DNA of 64,000 nt. Source: Siphonodentalium dalli. Its lineage: Eukaryota; Mollusca; Scaphopoda; Gadilida; Siphonodentaliidae. The stretch is from contig CP136061.1 of NCBI GenBank assembly GCA_032622095.1, positions 95,229,345-95,293,344 of the forward strand, given 5' to 3'. The position numbers and the translations under genes were made by a program. The notes beneath the pieces were generated by a model. That model ran no database searches, was not told where the DNA came from, and worked only from the letters and a program-made list of their open reading frames with translations. This document shows positions 1-10,935 of this stretch, one piece after another; the first letter of the stretch is position 1, and every line of letters begins with the position of its first letter.

Positions 1-216
1 GTTGTCACAATCGGGACGGGTATGAACGGGCGCACGAACCGAGAGAAATACTCGCTGCGTATGAACAGAGAGAAACACTCACTGCACGTGAGTAGATTAG
101 GCAAGCGTGTACAATACCCCGATAGGAAATACCACTCAGGTCAATCGAGGTCAGCAAATTCGGTGTACTTTTGTGTGGCTGGAATTAGCCGATCGATATT
201 GCATGCAAAGAATAAA

Positions 217-290
217 GCATTGTATCAGTGGGGCGGATAGATGACACAATCGTGCATTGTATCAGTGGGGCGGATAGATGACACAATCGT
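217..290. repeat. 37-bp tandem duplication
   Basis: Two adjacent, identical 37-bp units lie at 217-253 and 254-290. Each starts GCATTGTATCAGTGGGGCGG and ends GACACAATCGT. The identity suggests a recent slippage or unequal-exchange duplication. It sits at the left edge of a dispersed repeat that recurs near 2735. Confidence 0.9.
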
Positions 291-590
291 GCATTTTATG
301 GTAAAAGCACCAAACTTGACACGGCAAACACGCATGTACTACATATAAAAATAAGACATTTTTGATATCATGCCAAGCTGGAGAATGCCCATGGTTGCCA
401 TGGCAACCGTTTTGACAACAAATCTTGTTTTTCTCTCAATCCCAACAAGTATGCATCGTTATGACTCAGTTTCTGATCGAAAAACAATGTTTTATGTACC
501 TATTTGTGTACTGAAAAGGGATCAGGCTATATATCCATTGACTCATGTGTCCGTTATAGTTGGGTAGAATCAAAATGGCGGATAAAATGG
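281..590 (+). repeat. Dispersed repeat, copy a
   Basis: This stretch is related in order and wording to 2738-2980. Shared landmarks are ACACAATCGT followed by ATTTTATGG, a TGGCATGGCAACC-like block, a run beginning GTTTTATG or TCATAAAAACTG, and TGGGTAGAATCAAAATGG against GGGTAGATTCAAAATGC. No coding potential or termini are clear, so the family is not identified. Open frames here are short and not conserved between the copies. Confidence 0.55.
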
Positions 591-599
591 CCGCCATTA

Positions 600-1510
600 G
601 TTTGAAAGTCCCTATTATTGGCTGCGTGTATCGACATTTTATTGAGATGTGTGTACATTTTTTATTATAAAATGTACTTTGACAAGAAAATATAAACTGA
701 TAAATCACTCTGTATATATATAACAATTCTAAGGATTGCAAAACAAAAATTATAGGCCAGAAGATGATGGAATAGCGTAAATATAATGCAAAAAAAAAAC
801 AATGGGTTGTTTGTTTCGATTACTATAATTGATGGTTACAATGACACGAGAAGCATTTCTATGATATAAAACTATCTGAAAGTTGATTATGACAATCTTC
901 CGCGTTAACTTTATATCATATCATTTTAGCGAGTGTGTGTGGACAATATTCGTCTGGTACGAACCTGCTTGGCAACCGTTGCTATGGAGCTACCCGATTA
1001 CCTTTGTGCAGCTATAATAACACTTACTCACAATTTGACAAGCTGCTAATCATTGTGGTATTATATGCGCAACATACAAGTACCGCAAAGTTTACATATG
1101 TATGATATTAACTATAGTTCTTCAAAATAGAGGTAAGCAAATGTTTTTATTACGAGCGTAGGTGCGAATTATGTGCGACAAGGTATGATATGAATTGTTT
1201 ACATTTGCAATAGCAATATCGTGAGATATATGTAATTCCCTATATAGTTGTTATACAACTGAAGTGTGCTAAAAAAATTGATTCTAATATATTATGAGAA
1301 TCAATCATGCAATAACTCGTGGCATTTCGCCGCTCCAATATAGGATAAAACAGTCGAAGACACTCATTCTGCGATAAGTGGCATTCAAGAATGTGCAATG
1401 GATAGTCAAGTATGAATAATTCATGACAAATCGCCAGTCAATTCTGCTAGTTGTGTGAACGCACCCTAAAGAGTTGGAAAACTTGCATACATGTCACTTT
1501 TGGCAACACT
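600..1510. other. No recognisable feature
   Basis: AT-rich sequence with short homopolymers. I see no open frame of gene quality, no inverted repeat and no clear relation to other parts of the window. Confidence 0.5.
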
Positions 1511-1512
1511 TA

Positions 1513-1668
1513 CAGTAATGCCTTAAGTAATCGACATCCTAACCATAGCAGAATTATGGGTAACTTTCAGGATTTAGTCGGAAATATGGATATTTATTTC
1601 CGACTAAATCCTGAAAATTACTCATAATTCTGATGTGGTTAAGGGGTCGATTACTTAGGGCATTACTG
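1513..1668. mobile_element. Palindromic TA-target MITE, copy 1
   Basis: The element is almost one inverted repeat. It begins CAGTAATGCC and ends GGCATTACTG, flanked on both sides by TA (1511-1512 and 1669-1670). Both arms carry GCAGAATTATGGGTAA-type sequence or its complement, and the centre holds a long GGATTTAGTCGGAAAT foldback. A TA duplication with termini starting CAGT fits a non-autonomous Tc1/mariner-like element. Three relatives sit at 10936-11413. It encodes no protein. Confidence 0.85.
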
Positions 1669-1781
1669 TATTTGCAATTGCAACTGCATAGAGCAGTACA
1701 GCGTAATGATGCCCTCGAGAATTTGCAATTGTTTTTGCATCCATTCTTGCAACCACGTCGCAATAGTTCTTTGCAACCTTT

Positions 1782-1794
1782 GGATGCTCCAGGA
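1782..1794. repeat. SINE target-site duplication, left
   Basis: GGATGCTCCAGGA is repeated exactly at 2103-2115, bracketing the SINE. This is the target-site duplication expected from L1-type target-primed integration. Confidence 0.9.
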
Positions 1795-2102
1795 TTGATT
1801 GATTGATTGGGGTTTATTGTCGCTTTAGCAACTAAGGCCATATCACGACATTACCAGTTTTAGTGGTGGAGGAAATCCGCACACTTGCGACTAATCTAAC
1901 AGTGATTTCAATGGCTGATAAACTCGTCAACCATGCGCGGCAAACCACCGGCCATCGGTGAGTAACTGGTAACTCCACCAGATAACGATTTCGAGCTACA
2001 AAGTCCACGACGGAAACATGAGGATTTGAACCCTTATCGCCAACGCTGGAGGGCGAAACGGCTTGGAGTTGTACCCCTAACCAATTGAGCCACCGAGGCC
2101 CC
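1795..2102 (-). mobile_element. tRNA-derived SINE, full length
   Basis: Reading the minus strand from 2102, the head looks like a tRNA. It starts GGGGCCTCGGTGG, has an A box TGGCTCAATTGG (2092-2081) and a B box GGTTCAAATCC (2032-2022) at normal tRNA spacing, so RNA polymerase III transcription is expected. A unique body follows. The 3' end is a run of CAAT/ATCA units (1795-1812) rather than poly-A, as in several invertebrate SINEs that borrow a LINE tail. Perfect 13-bp direct repeats flank the element, so the insertion is complete and fairly young. An intact tRNA gene is unlikely because the element continues about 230 bp past the tRNA-like part and the acceptor stem does not close. Confidence 0.88.
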
Positions 2103-2115
2103 GGATGCTCCAGGA
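2103..2115. repeat. SINE target-site duplication, right
   Basis: Exact copy of the 13-mer at 1782-1794. Confidence 0.9.
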
Positions 2116-2734
2116 AGATCGGTCCATGTCACACTCCAACTTTCTTCACAGTAGCCTGTCATTTGTATAAAAAAATGGGTTTCGTAAACAAAATTGGGGA
2201 TTTTGTGCAATGTAGTTAATCGTAAATCCCATATACTGGAGACATTGGAAACCATTGTTGATAAGCTTCTTATCGATTAGTAGCCTCAAAAATGGCGTTA
2301 CCATAACAACAGTATGTGGTTTCTGAGAATTCTGGAAAATGATCATATGTGAATTATTTTAGTGACAACGGTGGACTTGTTGGTGGATATGGTTATATAA
2401 TAATACTTGCATGCATACATTCTCCAAGACGAACCTCCAGCACTGATCTCAAGAGTCAAGGTGACTATGAAAGGTCAAGTGTTTTATCACTTCATGTGCT
2501 ATTATTTGTCTTTATGAGGAACCTTTCTCAATTTATTGCATCATATTGATATTTTGTTACATTCTGGAGATCATAGACTTTATTTTGAGACACATATCTT
2601 ATCCATAGGCTGATTATAACTTGTGTGAGAGATTTTACGAAACATGTGACCAGGCCAATAATTTATTGGCGACCCTTAAACTTAGAAATTGCTCTTCCCG
2701 ATAGACAATGGCCACACCATTAGTTGGGTGGAAA
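2116..2734. other. No recognisable feature
   Basis: Several overlapping short frames exist on both strands, but none has a known motif, splice signals or a related copy elsewhere in the window. Confidence 0.45.
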
Positions 2735-2980
2735 GAGGACACAATCGTCAATTTTATGGGGATAAAATATGATCCGATCGAATAACGTACACCATTGGCA
2801 TGGCAACCATTTTGGTGAATCACCTGTTGTTTGTCATACTCTATCCATTTTGTATTGCTAATGACCAGATACCTCATAAAAACTGTTCGCTGTGCATCTA
2901 TTTTGATTGGGTCATATACTTGTAAGAACATATAAATTTTATATATGGGTAGATTCAAAATGCTATCCCCAACAGTATGG
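2735..2980 (+). repeat. Dispersed repeat, copy b
   Basis: Second copy of the repeat at 281-590, in the same orientation and diverged by substitutions and small gaps. The 144-residue minus-strand frame across this copy is not kept in the other copy, so I treat it as chance. Confidence 0.55.
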
Positions 2981-3011
2981 TAATAGGACGCATGTACGCC
3001 AATAAAAATAA

Positions 3012-3451
3012 TCTCATATATATTTTGAAGACCTCTGTTTGTCTGTCTGTCTGTATGTTTGTCTGTCATTGATACAAATCTACGATTCTCGACCGATCGG
3101 GACGAAACTTGGTACGTGTGTGTAGTTTGACCAGGCGGTGGTCGTTGTCGTATTGGCGAGCCCGTGCAACGCCCGTGCAGCGCATGCGCAGACGAGATCT
3201 CTGAAACGGGTGGAGCTATCGACTTGAAATTTGCTATGTGAATGTATCTTGCCCCGGATACGAATTTTATCGGGTCGCCGAGCCCGTGCGACGCCAGCTT
3301 CGCGCATGCGCAGACCAGATCTAGGAAACGGGTACAGCTATCGACTAGAAATTTGGTTTTTGAATAGCCCGGACAACGTCGGGCTGGGTAGAGCTATCGA
3401 CTTGAAAATTGGTTTTTGAATAGCCCGGACAACGTCGGGCTCATCGGCTAG
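3012..3451 (+). mobile_element. Helitron-like non-autonomous element A1
   Basis: The element starts with T-C after an A (A|TCTCATATATATTTTGAAG), carries a TCTG microsatellite near the 5' end, and ends with a hairpin (AGCCCGGACAACGTCGGGCT) a few bases before CTAG followed by T. This matches the Helitron layout: 5' TC, a 3' hairpin just upstream of CTRR, and insertion between A and T. The interior holds two diverged copies of a roughly 130-bp unit around GCATGCGCAGACGAGAT and GGAGCTATCGACTTGAAAT. No Rep/helicase coding is present, so it would need an autonomous partner. Confidence 0.75.
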
Positions 3452-3834
3452 TCTCATATATATTTTGAAGACCTCTGTTTGTTTGTCTGTATGTATGTTT
3501 GTCTGTCATTTATACAAATCTACGATTCTCGACAGATCGGGACGAAACTTGGTACGTGTATGTAGTTTGACCAGGCGGTGAACGTTGTCGTATTGGCGAG
3601 CCCGTGCGGCGCCCGCTTCGCGCATGCGCAGACGAGATATCGGAAACGGTGGAGCTATCGACTTGAAATTTGCTATGTGAATGTATCTTGCCCCGGATAC
3701 GAATTTTATCGGGTCGCCGAGCCCGTGCGACGCCAACTTCGCGCATGCGCAGACCCGATCTCGGAAACGGGTAGAGCTATCGACTTGAAATTTGGTTTTT
3801 GAATAGCCCGGACAACGTCGGGCTCATCGGCTAG
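3452..3834 (+). mobile_element. Helitron-like element A2
   Basis: Starts TCTCATATATATTTTGAAG directly after the CTAG of A1, with no intervening base. It has the same TCTG tract, interior units and terminal hairpin, and ends CTAG at 3831-3834. It is shorter than A1 because one copy of the terminal GACTTGAAAATTGG unit is missing. Confidence 0.75.
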
Positions 3835-4493
3835 TCTACTATATATTTTGGGACTTCTGTCTGTCTGTTTGTCTGTTAGCTATGACCGGGAAAACTGCCG
3901 GACGGATTGAGCCCAAACTTCATATCTAAGGGTAAAATCCCACATGAAGTGTCATCGCACCGCTTCTGAGAACGTCAGAGCACTCCTTCTCCATTCCCAG
4001 TCACCAAAATGACCGTCATTGGCACTGATGTGGGGTTAATCGCGTTGATAGTTAAAGAGCGTTCGTATCCGCAGTGTCGTTGATAAAGAGCGTATGCGTG
4101 TAATGTGATTCTTATGTCTGGGACCAGACGTGAGTGTGTCTGTATCCAGACATGTGCGTGTTGTGTGATTCTTATTTCTGTCTTCGTACTTAGGGTTTCC
4201 AAGGAACGGGGGAGATTTTCATCGGGTAAGTTTTTCCGCCCGAGGACCCACAAACGTACCTCTTTTAGGGACGGGTACCATCACGGGACGGGTACCATCA
4301 TTTCTCTTGATTAAAAAGGCAGAATTAACTCAAATTAAATTAAAATTAACGGATTTCGACGAAATTTGATACCTAAGGATACTTTTGTCGGGGGAGTGTT
4401 TTCGATGGGTCAAATCGTGACCCCGACCTGACCTTGGCCTTCAAAATGGTCAATACAAGGTCAAAGCCCGGACGAAGTCGGATCACCTGCTAG
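3835..4493 (+). mobile_element. Helitron-like element B1
   Basis: Begins TCTACTATATATTTTGGGAC immediately after the CTAG of A2, then a TCTG tract. It ends with hairpin GCCCGGACGAAGTCGG, a short spacer and CTAG at 4490-4493. The body differs from type A: it has GTTTTTCCGCCC, a GACGGGTACCATCA doublet, and the block GATTTCGACGAAATTTGATA with CCTGACCTTGGCC. Related sequence lies at 4941-6000 and 22690-23258. No transposase coding is seen. Confidence 0.68.
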
Positions 4494-4940
4494 TCTATCT
4501 CATATATATTTTGAAGACCTCTGTCTGTCTGTCTGTTTGTCATTAATACAAATCTACGATTCTCGACCGATCGGGACGAAACTTGGTACGTGTGTGTAGT
4601 TTGACCAGGCGGTGGTCGTTGTCGTATTGGCGAGCCCGTGCGACGCCCGTGCAGCGCATGCGCAGACGAGATTTCGGAAATGGGCGGAGCTATCGACTTG
4701 AAATTTGGTATGTGAATGTATCTTGCCCCGGATACGAATTTTATCGGGTCGCCGAGTCCGTGCGACGCCAGCTTCGTGCATGCGCAGACGAGATCTCGAA
4801 AACGGGTGGAGCTATCGACTTGAAATTTGGTATGTGAATGTATCTTGCCCCGGATACGAATTTGATCGGGTCGCCGAGCCCGTGCGGGTGGAGCTATCGA
4901 CTTGAAATTTGGATTTTGAATAGCCGGGCTCATCGGCTAG
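4494..4940 (+). mobile_element. Helitron-like element A3
   Basis: Type A element abutting B1. It starts TCTATCTCATATATATTTTG, has a TCTG tract and two interior units, and ends with a shortened terminal hairpin (AGCCGGGCT) before CTAG at 4937-4940. The hairpin has lost its usual loop. The long minus-strand frames over the A elements are by-products of the repeat unit. Confidence 0.7.
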
Positions 4941-4963
4941 TACTATATATTTTGAGACTTCCG

Positions 4964-5000
<37 letters not shown>

Positions 5001-6000
5001 ACTTTATAGAATCGAAAACGGCTGGCTCGATTGAGTTCAAACTTCTAATCTAAGGGTAAAAACCCACGAACACCGTAGTTGTCGCGTTTTGGAGAAGGTC
5101 TGAGCACCATTTATCCACTCCCAAATCACCACAAAGGCACGGCGGGGGTTAATCAAGTGATAATTTAATGAGCGTTTGTTTTTGACGCATCGCTATAAAG
5201 AGCGTCTGTTTACCATTCAACGTTATTAGCATCTGCAGAGAGATATACGGGAACATTGAGTGGTTTCCTATGCGGGGAAATTTATTGGATGCCATAGTAC
5301 TCTTACAACATCATTGTTATAGTCTGTATGACACTTAGGTCAGGGCTTATGGGGGGGGGGTAGTTATAGGCATAATGCTTCTCAGAAATCCCGGTTACAA
5401 ACCAACACTCACAATTTCGTATTTACGCAAACGCTATTATGCAGAGAGATATACGGGACAAGTGCTTTCCTATTTTTAGAACGCAACACGTGATACCAAA
5501 CAAAATTACGTCGCGTTGGTGATGGCGTTCACGACGGGATTAATTGACTGTCCGCTCTTTGCGAGGATGGGGTTCACGACGGGGTTAACTTTGCGGGGAC
5601 TATTGACCATCTCGTAAGGGTGGACAACCTATGTCAGGGGCTGCTCAATGGCCACGGGCAGTTTAAACAAAAATCATACCTCTTCTGGGTCTGGGCGTGT
5701 ATAGACATGAGCGTGTTGTGTTCCTAAGAAGGCGGAGCGTGTTGTGTTCCTAAGAACGCGGATCGGGTAAGTTTTTCCGCCCTAGGTGAGCTCAAACTTC
5801 GTATATAAGTGTAAAAACACACGGGGATCGTCGACGTCGCATTGTGTGATACATTCTTATGTCTGTCGTTCCTAGGAACGGGGGAATTTTTCATCAGGTC
5901 AGTCTTAACCTTCAAACGGGTACCCACAAATTATATATTGTGACCCCGACATGACCTTGACCTTGAAAATTATCAATTCAATGTCAAATCGGGTAAAATA
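4941..6000 (+). mobile_element. Helitron-like element B2, 3' end unclear
   Basis: Starts TACTATATATTTTGAGACTT right after the CTAG of A3, then an AT/GT microsatellite in place of the TCTG tract. The body follows B1 (GAGTTCAAACTTC, TCTAAGGGTAAAA, GGGTTAATC, GTTTTTCCGCCC, CCTTGACCTTG). The terminal hairpin and CTAG are not recognisable, so the right border is approximate and the copy is decayed or 3'-truncated. Confidence 0.55.
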
Positions 6001-6106
6001 TTGAAAAACCCAATATTAACTCATTGAAAAACACAAACAAAACATAAAACATTGTTATCCTCCTCCCTATTTTCCACCCTTCTGATTGGCCCATGTCCTG
6101 TCACGT

Positions 6107-6164
6107 GCGGGCGACAAATCACACTGTCGCCCGCTGAGCCGGAGACATTGTTTTTGTCGCCCGC
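6107..6164. repeat. GCGGGCGACA inverted and direct repeats
   Basis: GCGGGCGACA (6107-6116) is followed by its complement TGTCGCCCGC at 6125-6134 and again at 6155-6164, with GGAGACATTG between. The same words occur in and just after the perfect hairpin at 7125-7233, so this may be a decayed relative of it. Confidence 0.55.
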
Positions 6165-6547
6165 CTGATGTTATATTGCAAGAATATCTCCAAACACACA
6201 CTGCAGTAACTCATCTATTTCACATCACTATACGTACTAAAAAATCATAGATCTTATATACCCCACGGATTCGCAATACACGCCAGTTGTGGTGTTGGCT
6301 AATTTGCATATATTTAGTGAACACTAATATTCGAACTTTTAAGTTGATATTTTTTATAGGACAAGCGTTATTATTTACCTTTTACATCGAAACATCTCGG
6401 TGAATCAATTTGTTCATGTCGACATTATGATGCAAGATTGAAAGAGAGGATCCCTTGAGGTTGGATGGTTATAAATGTTTGCTGGTAGACAACGTAATGC
6501 ATATAACTCGTAAAGATTATATATTTCTCCTTTAAAAAAAGTTGGTT
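6165..6547. other. No recognisable feature
   Basis: AT-rich sequence without gene-like frames or repeats that I can relate to other parts of the window. Confidence 0.45.
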
Positions 6548-6713
6548 TTAACTTGTTCTACCGTGGGTAGGGGTATCTCGAACACTAGAGCTCTTTTTCG
6601 ATTTGGCCGCTGCACTAATACGTTTGTCGCGAATGAATGGTACTGTACGCTTATCCTCCGCGATGTCTGCAATGTGATCATAGAAGTATTTTATGTGAGG
6701 ATCGTCATGAGCA
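6548..6713 (-). CDS. Possible terminal coding exon, unknown protein
   Basis: On the minus strand a frame runs from a CAG acceptor-like site (just after 6714) to a TAA at 6548-6550 and reads ...SAHDDPHIKYFYDHIADIAEDK then a basic, serine-rich tail. The composition looks protein-like and the frame ends in a charged tail as a C-terminal exon would. I do not recognise the family. The pyrimidine tract before the acceptor is weak, and an overlapping plus-strand frame exists, so this could be chance. No neighbouring exon was found. Confidence 0.22.
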
Positions 6714-7124
6714 CTGACACATATGAATGTACATTCATGAAATTGACAACTTCCCAATAGCTTTTGGGGAAGACCGTTATGAAATGAACATCGCGAGTAA
6801 ATTGCGCGCACAAGACGACATTGAATATGCCACATTGCAGAAGACGAGAACATACCTATGTATGGCTTATTGGTCTACATTGCATGGACCGATATTGACG
6901 ATTTAACAACCAAATTGATCGTAAATAAACGCGGATTATCAAACGCTTAACAGCTTGACTATCGTTTATGGAACAGAAATGCTATGGGACGATAAGTTTT
7001 ACTGACAATATACATAATCGGGAAAGAAAGCACTCGTGACTCAGTGCAACATCGTGCGTGTGGATGGCAAGGAATTTATTCTGTGGTATAATCGGATAAC
7101 AAAACAGTTGTTGCCCTTCTTCTC

Positions 7125-7233
7125 GGGAGACATTGAGATTTGTCACCCGCTCGAGAACGGAATGTCTCCCTCGGAGATTCGCTCCTCGGGAGACATTCCG
7201 TTCTCGAGCGGGTGACAAATCTCAATGTCTCCC
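7125..7233. repeat. Perfect 46-bp inverted repeat (hairpin)
   Basis: The left arm (7125-7170) begins GGGAGACATTGAGATTTG and ends GGAATGTCTCCC. The right arm (7188-7233) is its exact reverse complement. The 17-base loop itself contains GGAG/CTCC. A transcript from either strand would fold into an uninterrupted 46-bp duplex. The arms both begin with GGGAGACATT. Frames on the two strands give nearly the same peptide, which is only a result of the palindrome. Confidence 0.95.
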
Positions 7234-7439
7234 TCGACAACGGGCGACAACTCTATAGTGCAAGCGCAGTTGTTTATACAAGTCTGTTTAATAACAATCT
7301 AATCTCTAATCTGTCATTCTAATCTCAATTAATGTCCCGACTTTGTCTCTCTGAAGCTACCTGACTGAGTTCTCTGACAGAATTAATACTGGCAGATATA
7401 ATAACTGCTTCTGGTGAGAGGTAAGTTTTGATATGATAT

Positions 7440-7505
7440 GGGGTGAAGGGGTTGGTTGGGGCCGGGTGGGGGCCTGGGTCACATGGGGGGGGGGGGGGGG
7501 GGCGA
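7440..7505 (+). repeat. G-rich low-complexity tract
   Basis: GGGGTGAAGGGGTTGG-type sequence running into about 18 consecutive G. It may be G-quadruplex-prone. The exact length of the G run is likely to be unreliable in sequencing. Confidence 0.7.
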
Positions 7506-7562
7506 TGGAACGTTTCTGTGATTTATTTCATTAAAGAATAAAGTTTCATAACTCTGAGGATG

Positions 7563-8004
7563 TTATAAAGGTGTTAGTTTTTCAAATTTTATAACATGTT
7601 TAAAAAAAATATCTGAATATTGTTTTTGTTTTTGTTGAGTTATGTCACTGGCTCCGCCCACATTCGACACAGTGACCTCATTTGAACAAATCTGAACCAC
7701 AGTCGCCCAAGGACCCTTTGTACCAAATATGAACCCACTCGGCCCAATGAAATTTGAGAAGAAATCGTTGTAAGAATTACTATGGCGGGAAAGAGTTATG
7801 GTCCTAGCTTCGCAACTATTTGACCGGGTGACCTCATTTGAACAAATCTGAATGTGATTCACCTAGGGAACATCCACAACAAATATGAACACATTCGGTC
7901 TCACGGTTCGGTAGGAGAAGATTATTCTTGACGGACGGACGGACGGGTGGACGGACGAGGAGTGATGACTATAGCTCCACCGGAGACTTCGTCTCAGGTG
8001 AGCT
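7563..8004 (-). mobile_element. Mollusc-type dispersed repeat, minus copy
   Basis: Read on the minus strand, the copy opens with hairpin AGCTCACCTGAGAC...GGTGGAGCT (8004-7973), then GTCCGTC-type tracts, then repeated blocks GATTTGTTCAAATGAGGTCA, GCGAAGC, and a CCATAGTAATTC word. The same blocks occur at 11840-12120 and 39020-40330. I recall this AGCTCA-hairpin plus GTCCGTC pattern as very common in mollusc genomes. Its class is not established from this sequence. Confidence 0.65.
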
Positions 8005-9490
8005 AAAAAAAACAACAACAAAAATACTGGGTTCACAAAAGGGAAGATGTTCAGGTAATCTGGGTATTTGGTCATGTTCAAATGTCAGTATGCTCGGTTA
8101 GTGACATGTGGACATCTCTATATACATAATATTGAATCCAGGATCTGTTCATTACAACAAAGGTACGGTGCCTAACATTATTTATGTAGCATACGTGGGC
8201 TAACATGCAGAACGAAGCTGCCCGATCAATCTCAAATACGTCGTATACAAATGAAAATGACCGTTCAACGAGTCGCATAATCGTCGTCATCATAGTCGAA
8301 CCCGGGCGTTGGCAAATAGTTACTGTATATCTGTGTCGAGTTTAATCAAAATATTGCGTAAACAGAGGTACGAATTGGATAAATCCTACATTTATGCGTA
8401 TAAAAGTTTACGTTGGATGTTCATTTTGCACTGTTAATGTCCCCTTGTAGCCCAACGAAACGACTTTTTGCGATATGTTGGCGGTTCGATCTGATGGTCC
8501 CGATTCAACCAAGTCGATTGTGACTCGTTTTATGTATAGATCTCATCCCCGTGTGTATTCCGGGAGTCAACCTGGGGACTTGCAAAGTCTACTCTATTCA
8601 ACGAGCACACGAAGAAGCCCATTTTTATCGTCCCAACTCAGTAAAAAGATCCTTTATCTAAGTTTGTCATAAAATATCATGTATAAATAATACGGTCGCT
8701 GAATCGTTAAAATGCCGTTGCACCGTGGTTGTCAAGCCGCTGAATCGTGAAATTGGTCGCCGAATCGTCAAAACCGTGACACAAATGCTTAATTTAAACA
8801 GTATTTATTCCATGAACAATACAACAACATAAATTACAACATATCAGAATATAACATCATGGACCACATTCGATATCAAGCGTGTGGGCTTATGTGAGTC
8901 ATTTCCGGGAATCAGTTTTTATCCATCCCACCACCAATAGAGCGACAGTCTGCTGTATTACGCCACATGGTGGTGTATCTAGTTTCGGCGATTTTGATAT
9001 TGTGTGGTGGACAGGACGAATGTATTCTTGGGGAATTTTTGTACCTTACTCAATCGTACCGATAGAATCACGTAGATGCCGAAATTGTAAAGTTAACGCC
9101 ACCGGTGTATAATATGTTTATGAAAATATGATAGGCTGAAATTGTAAACTTAAAGTTACTTGTTGTTGAAAATATAAATAATTTGATAGACTTGAAATAA
9201 TGTGTAACCCATTGCGAACCCCTGGTGTAGTGAAGTGAATTGTGGGTAGTTTCATTGTGATTCTCCGCCATCTTTATATTCTGGAATTATCACCAAGATT
9301 TATCCACTCGATTCTCTTAAACTGCACCCGAATCGGTCAAATTCTTTTGATAATTCTATCTAAATACATCTTAGCTACTATTCGGATCTGCTGTCTCGGT
9401 CGTAAAGGGTTTAGTTTGACCAAAATGGCAATTGACAAAAGCCTGTTTATAAAATGCGTCTACTCGATGACCCGTCCACGGTCCACGCTG
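8005..9490. other. No recognisable gene; small GCTGAATCGT repeats
   Basis: No convincing coding sequence. At about 8695-8770 a GCTGAATCGT/GCCGAATCGT word occurs three times within 75 bp. Otherwise the stretch is AT-rich and unrelated to the rest of the window. Confidence 0.45.
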
Positions 9491-9491
9491 T

Positions 9492-9841
9492 AGTGTAAAT
9501 TTATTATCGAAAACAAATTCAATTTCTTCCATCTAAAACATAATTACGCGCTGAACTCTGTCATTTTAAGAATATATAAGTATTACACACATACACACCA
9601 TATTTCAGCTCAAAATTTTGAAAAATGACAGTTTTATAGACATAAATCGATTTTAATGGGAAATCCTGTGTTAAATTTTATCATCGAAAAAATCTTCGAT
9701 CTAAAAAATAATTACGTGCTGTACCCTGTCATTTTAGGAATATATAAGTATCCCACTCACACACACCAAGTGTGAGCTCAAAATTTTGATAAATAAGAGA
9801 TTTATCGACATAAATCGATTTGTATATGGCAGATGCCAATT
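9492..9841 (+). repeat. Two-copy tandem repeat, about 176 bp
   Basis: Unit 1 (from about 9492) and unit 2 (from about 9668) share TTATCGAAAA/TCATCGAAAA, CATCTAAAACATAATTACG, CTGTCATTTTA, GAATATATAAGTAT, GCTCAAAATTTTGA and GACATAAATCGATTT. They have diverged by substitutions. No coding sequence is apparent. Confidence 0.75.
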
Positions 9842-9959
9842 GCCTTGTTAAATAAATTTTAGGGCCGTGCAAATGTTTTCTGAGCTGTTCCATATTGGGC
9901 ACTAGAGTCCATATTTGACCGTTATATCTGATAATTGTGCGACAGTACAGTCGCGTTAC

Positions 9960-10700
9960 TTTATACGTCAACATTGGTCATTATCACCCGACAAATTTAT
10001 TTCGGCCTATCGTATCAACCCCTATTTTCTCCCGCCTAGCCTGACTAAGTGTCAAGATTGGTCTTTATCGCTCCACTAATTTGTATCGTTTCATCGGTAT
10101 GAATTCCATATCCAATTATCCACATATAACCAACCCAACCTCTAATCCCGGACCAATTTATTTAATTTTTTCATCGCTATAGTCACGTTACTTAATATTT
10201 TATCGTGTGATACTTGTACTTATATGTCTATGGTATTACTATAGTCTACCGTATACGTATATCAATTGCTATTCCTTTCTATATAATCCTGGAGCCATCT
10301 ATAGAGATAGAGATAATTTCATACCCCCCCCCCCCCATTTTATGTCATTGCTGCTTTAGTACAGTCGCAATACATTACATGGCAACATCGCTCCATAATT
10401 TATGTCAGTTCATCGGTACAAACCCCTTTTTCTTTTCTCCGAGTCCATATAACGTACCAACCCAACATCTTATAGAAGTCCATAAATGACTATTCTGACA
10501 CTATATAGAGATGACTAAGATTCTGACACCCCCTATTTATAGCCTTGTTGCAATGTTCAGTAGAGTTGAGATGCATAATATGTCAACATTGGTCATTATC
10601 GCTCTATAAATTTATATCGGTTCAACCCTTAGTTCCCTGTATCGCCCACCCCTCCCTGAATTTATTTTTTCATTTGTATTATAGTCTCGTTACGTACACA
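9960..10700 (+). repeat. Degenerate repeats with TCAACATTGGTCATTATCGC
   Basis: A block resembling TCAACATTGGTCATTATCGC followed by AATTTAT and CGGTTCATCGGTA recurs at about 9969, 10050, 10381 and 10578 with irregular spacing and increasing decay. A C-run lies at 10324-10336. No gene is visible. Confidence 0.55.
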
Positions 10701-10935
10701 TTTTATCTCTTGTAACTTTTGCTTCAATGCGTCGAGTTGCGCTGCAGAGAATACAAAACTGACAACATTTTGAAATGTTAGCAGGCTTCAAACTCATCTT
10801 ATCCATGAAAAACTCTGGTTACATAAGAAATTTGTGTATAAGGTGTACGCACATTTGTTGCGTTAAAAACCAAAGATCCCAAGTCAAGGTCCAAATCCCA
10901 AACACACTGTTGTGAGGTTTAACTCCATCCACATA

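Noticed and set aside
2020-2102. tRNA gene on the minus strand
   Set aside because: A and B boxes are present, but the acceptor stem does not close and the sequence continues into a SINE body and tail with flanking duplications.
3080-4933. Frames with MREAGVARARRPDKIRIRG and relatives, also at 19856-20133
   Set aside because: They are the roughly 130-bp internal unit of the type A Helitron-like elements; recurrence follows the repeat, and both strands are open because the unit is GC-rich.
4960-5000. AT/GT tract as a promoter TATA element
   Set aside because: It replaces the TCTG microsatellite near the 5' end of a Helitron-like element and no gene follows.
8270-8310. B-box-like GGGTTCGACTATG on the minus strand
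   Set aside because: It does not meet the full B-box pattern, and no A box lies at tRNA spacing.
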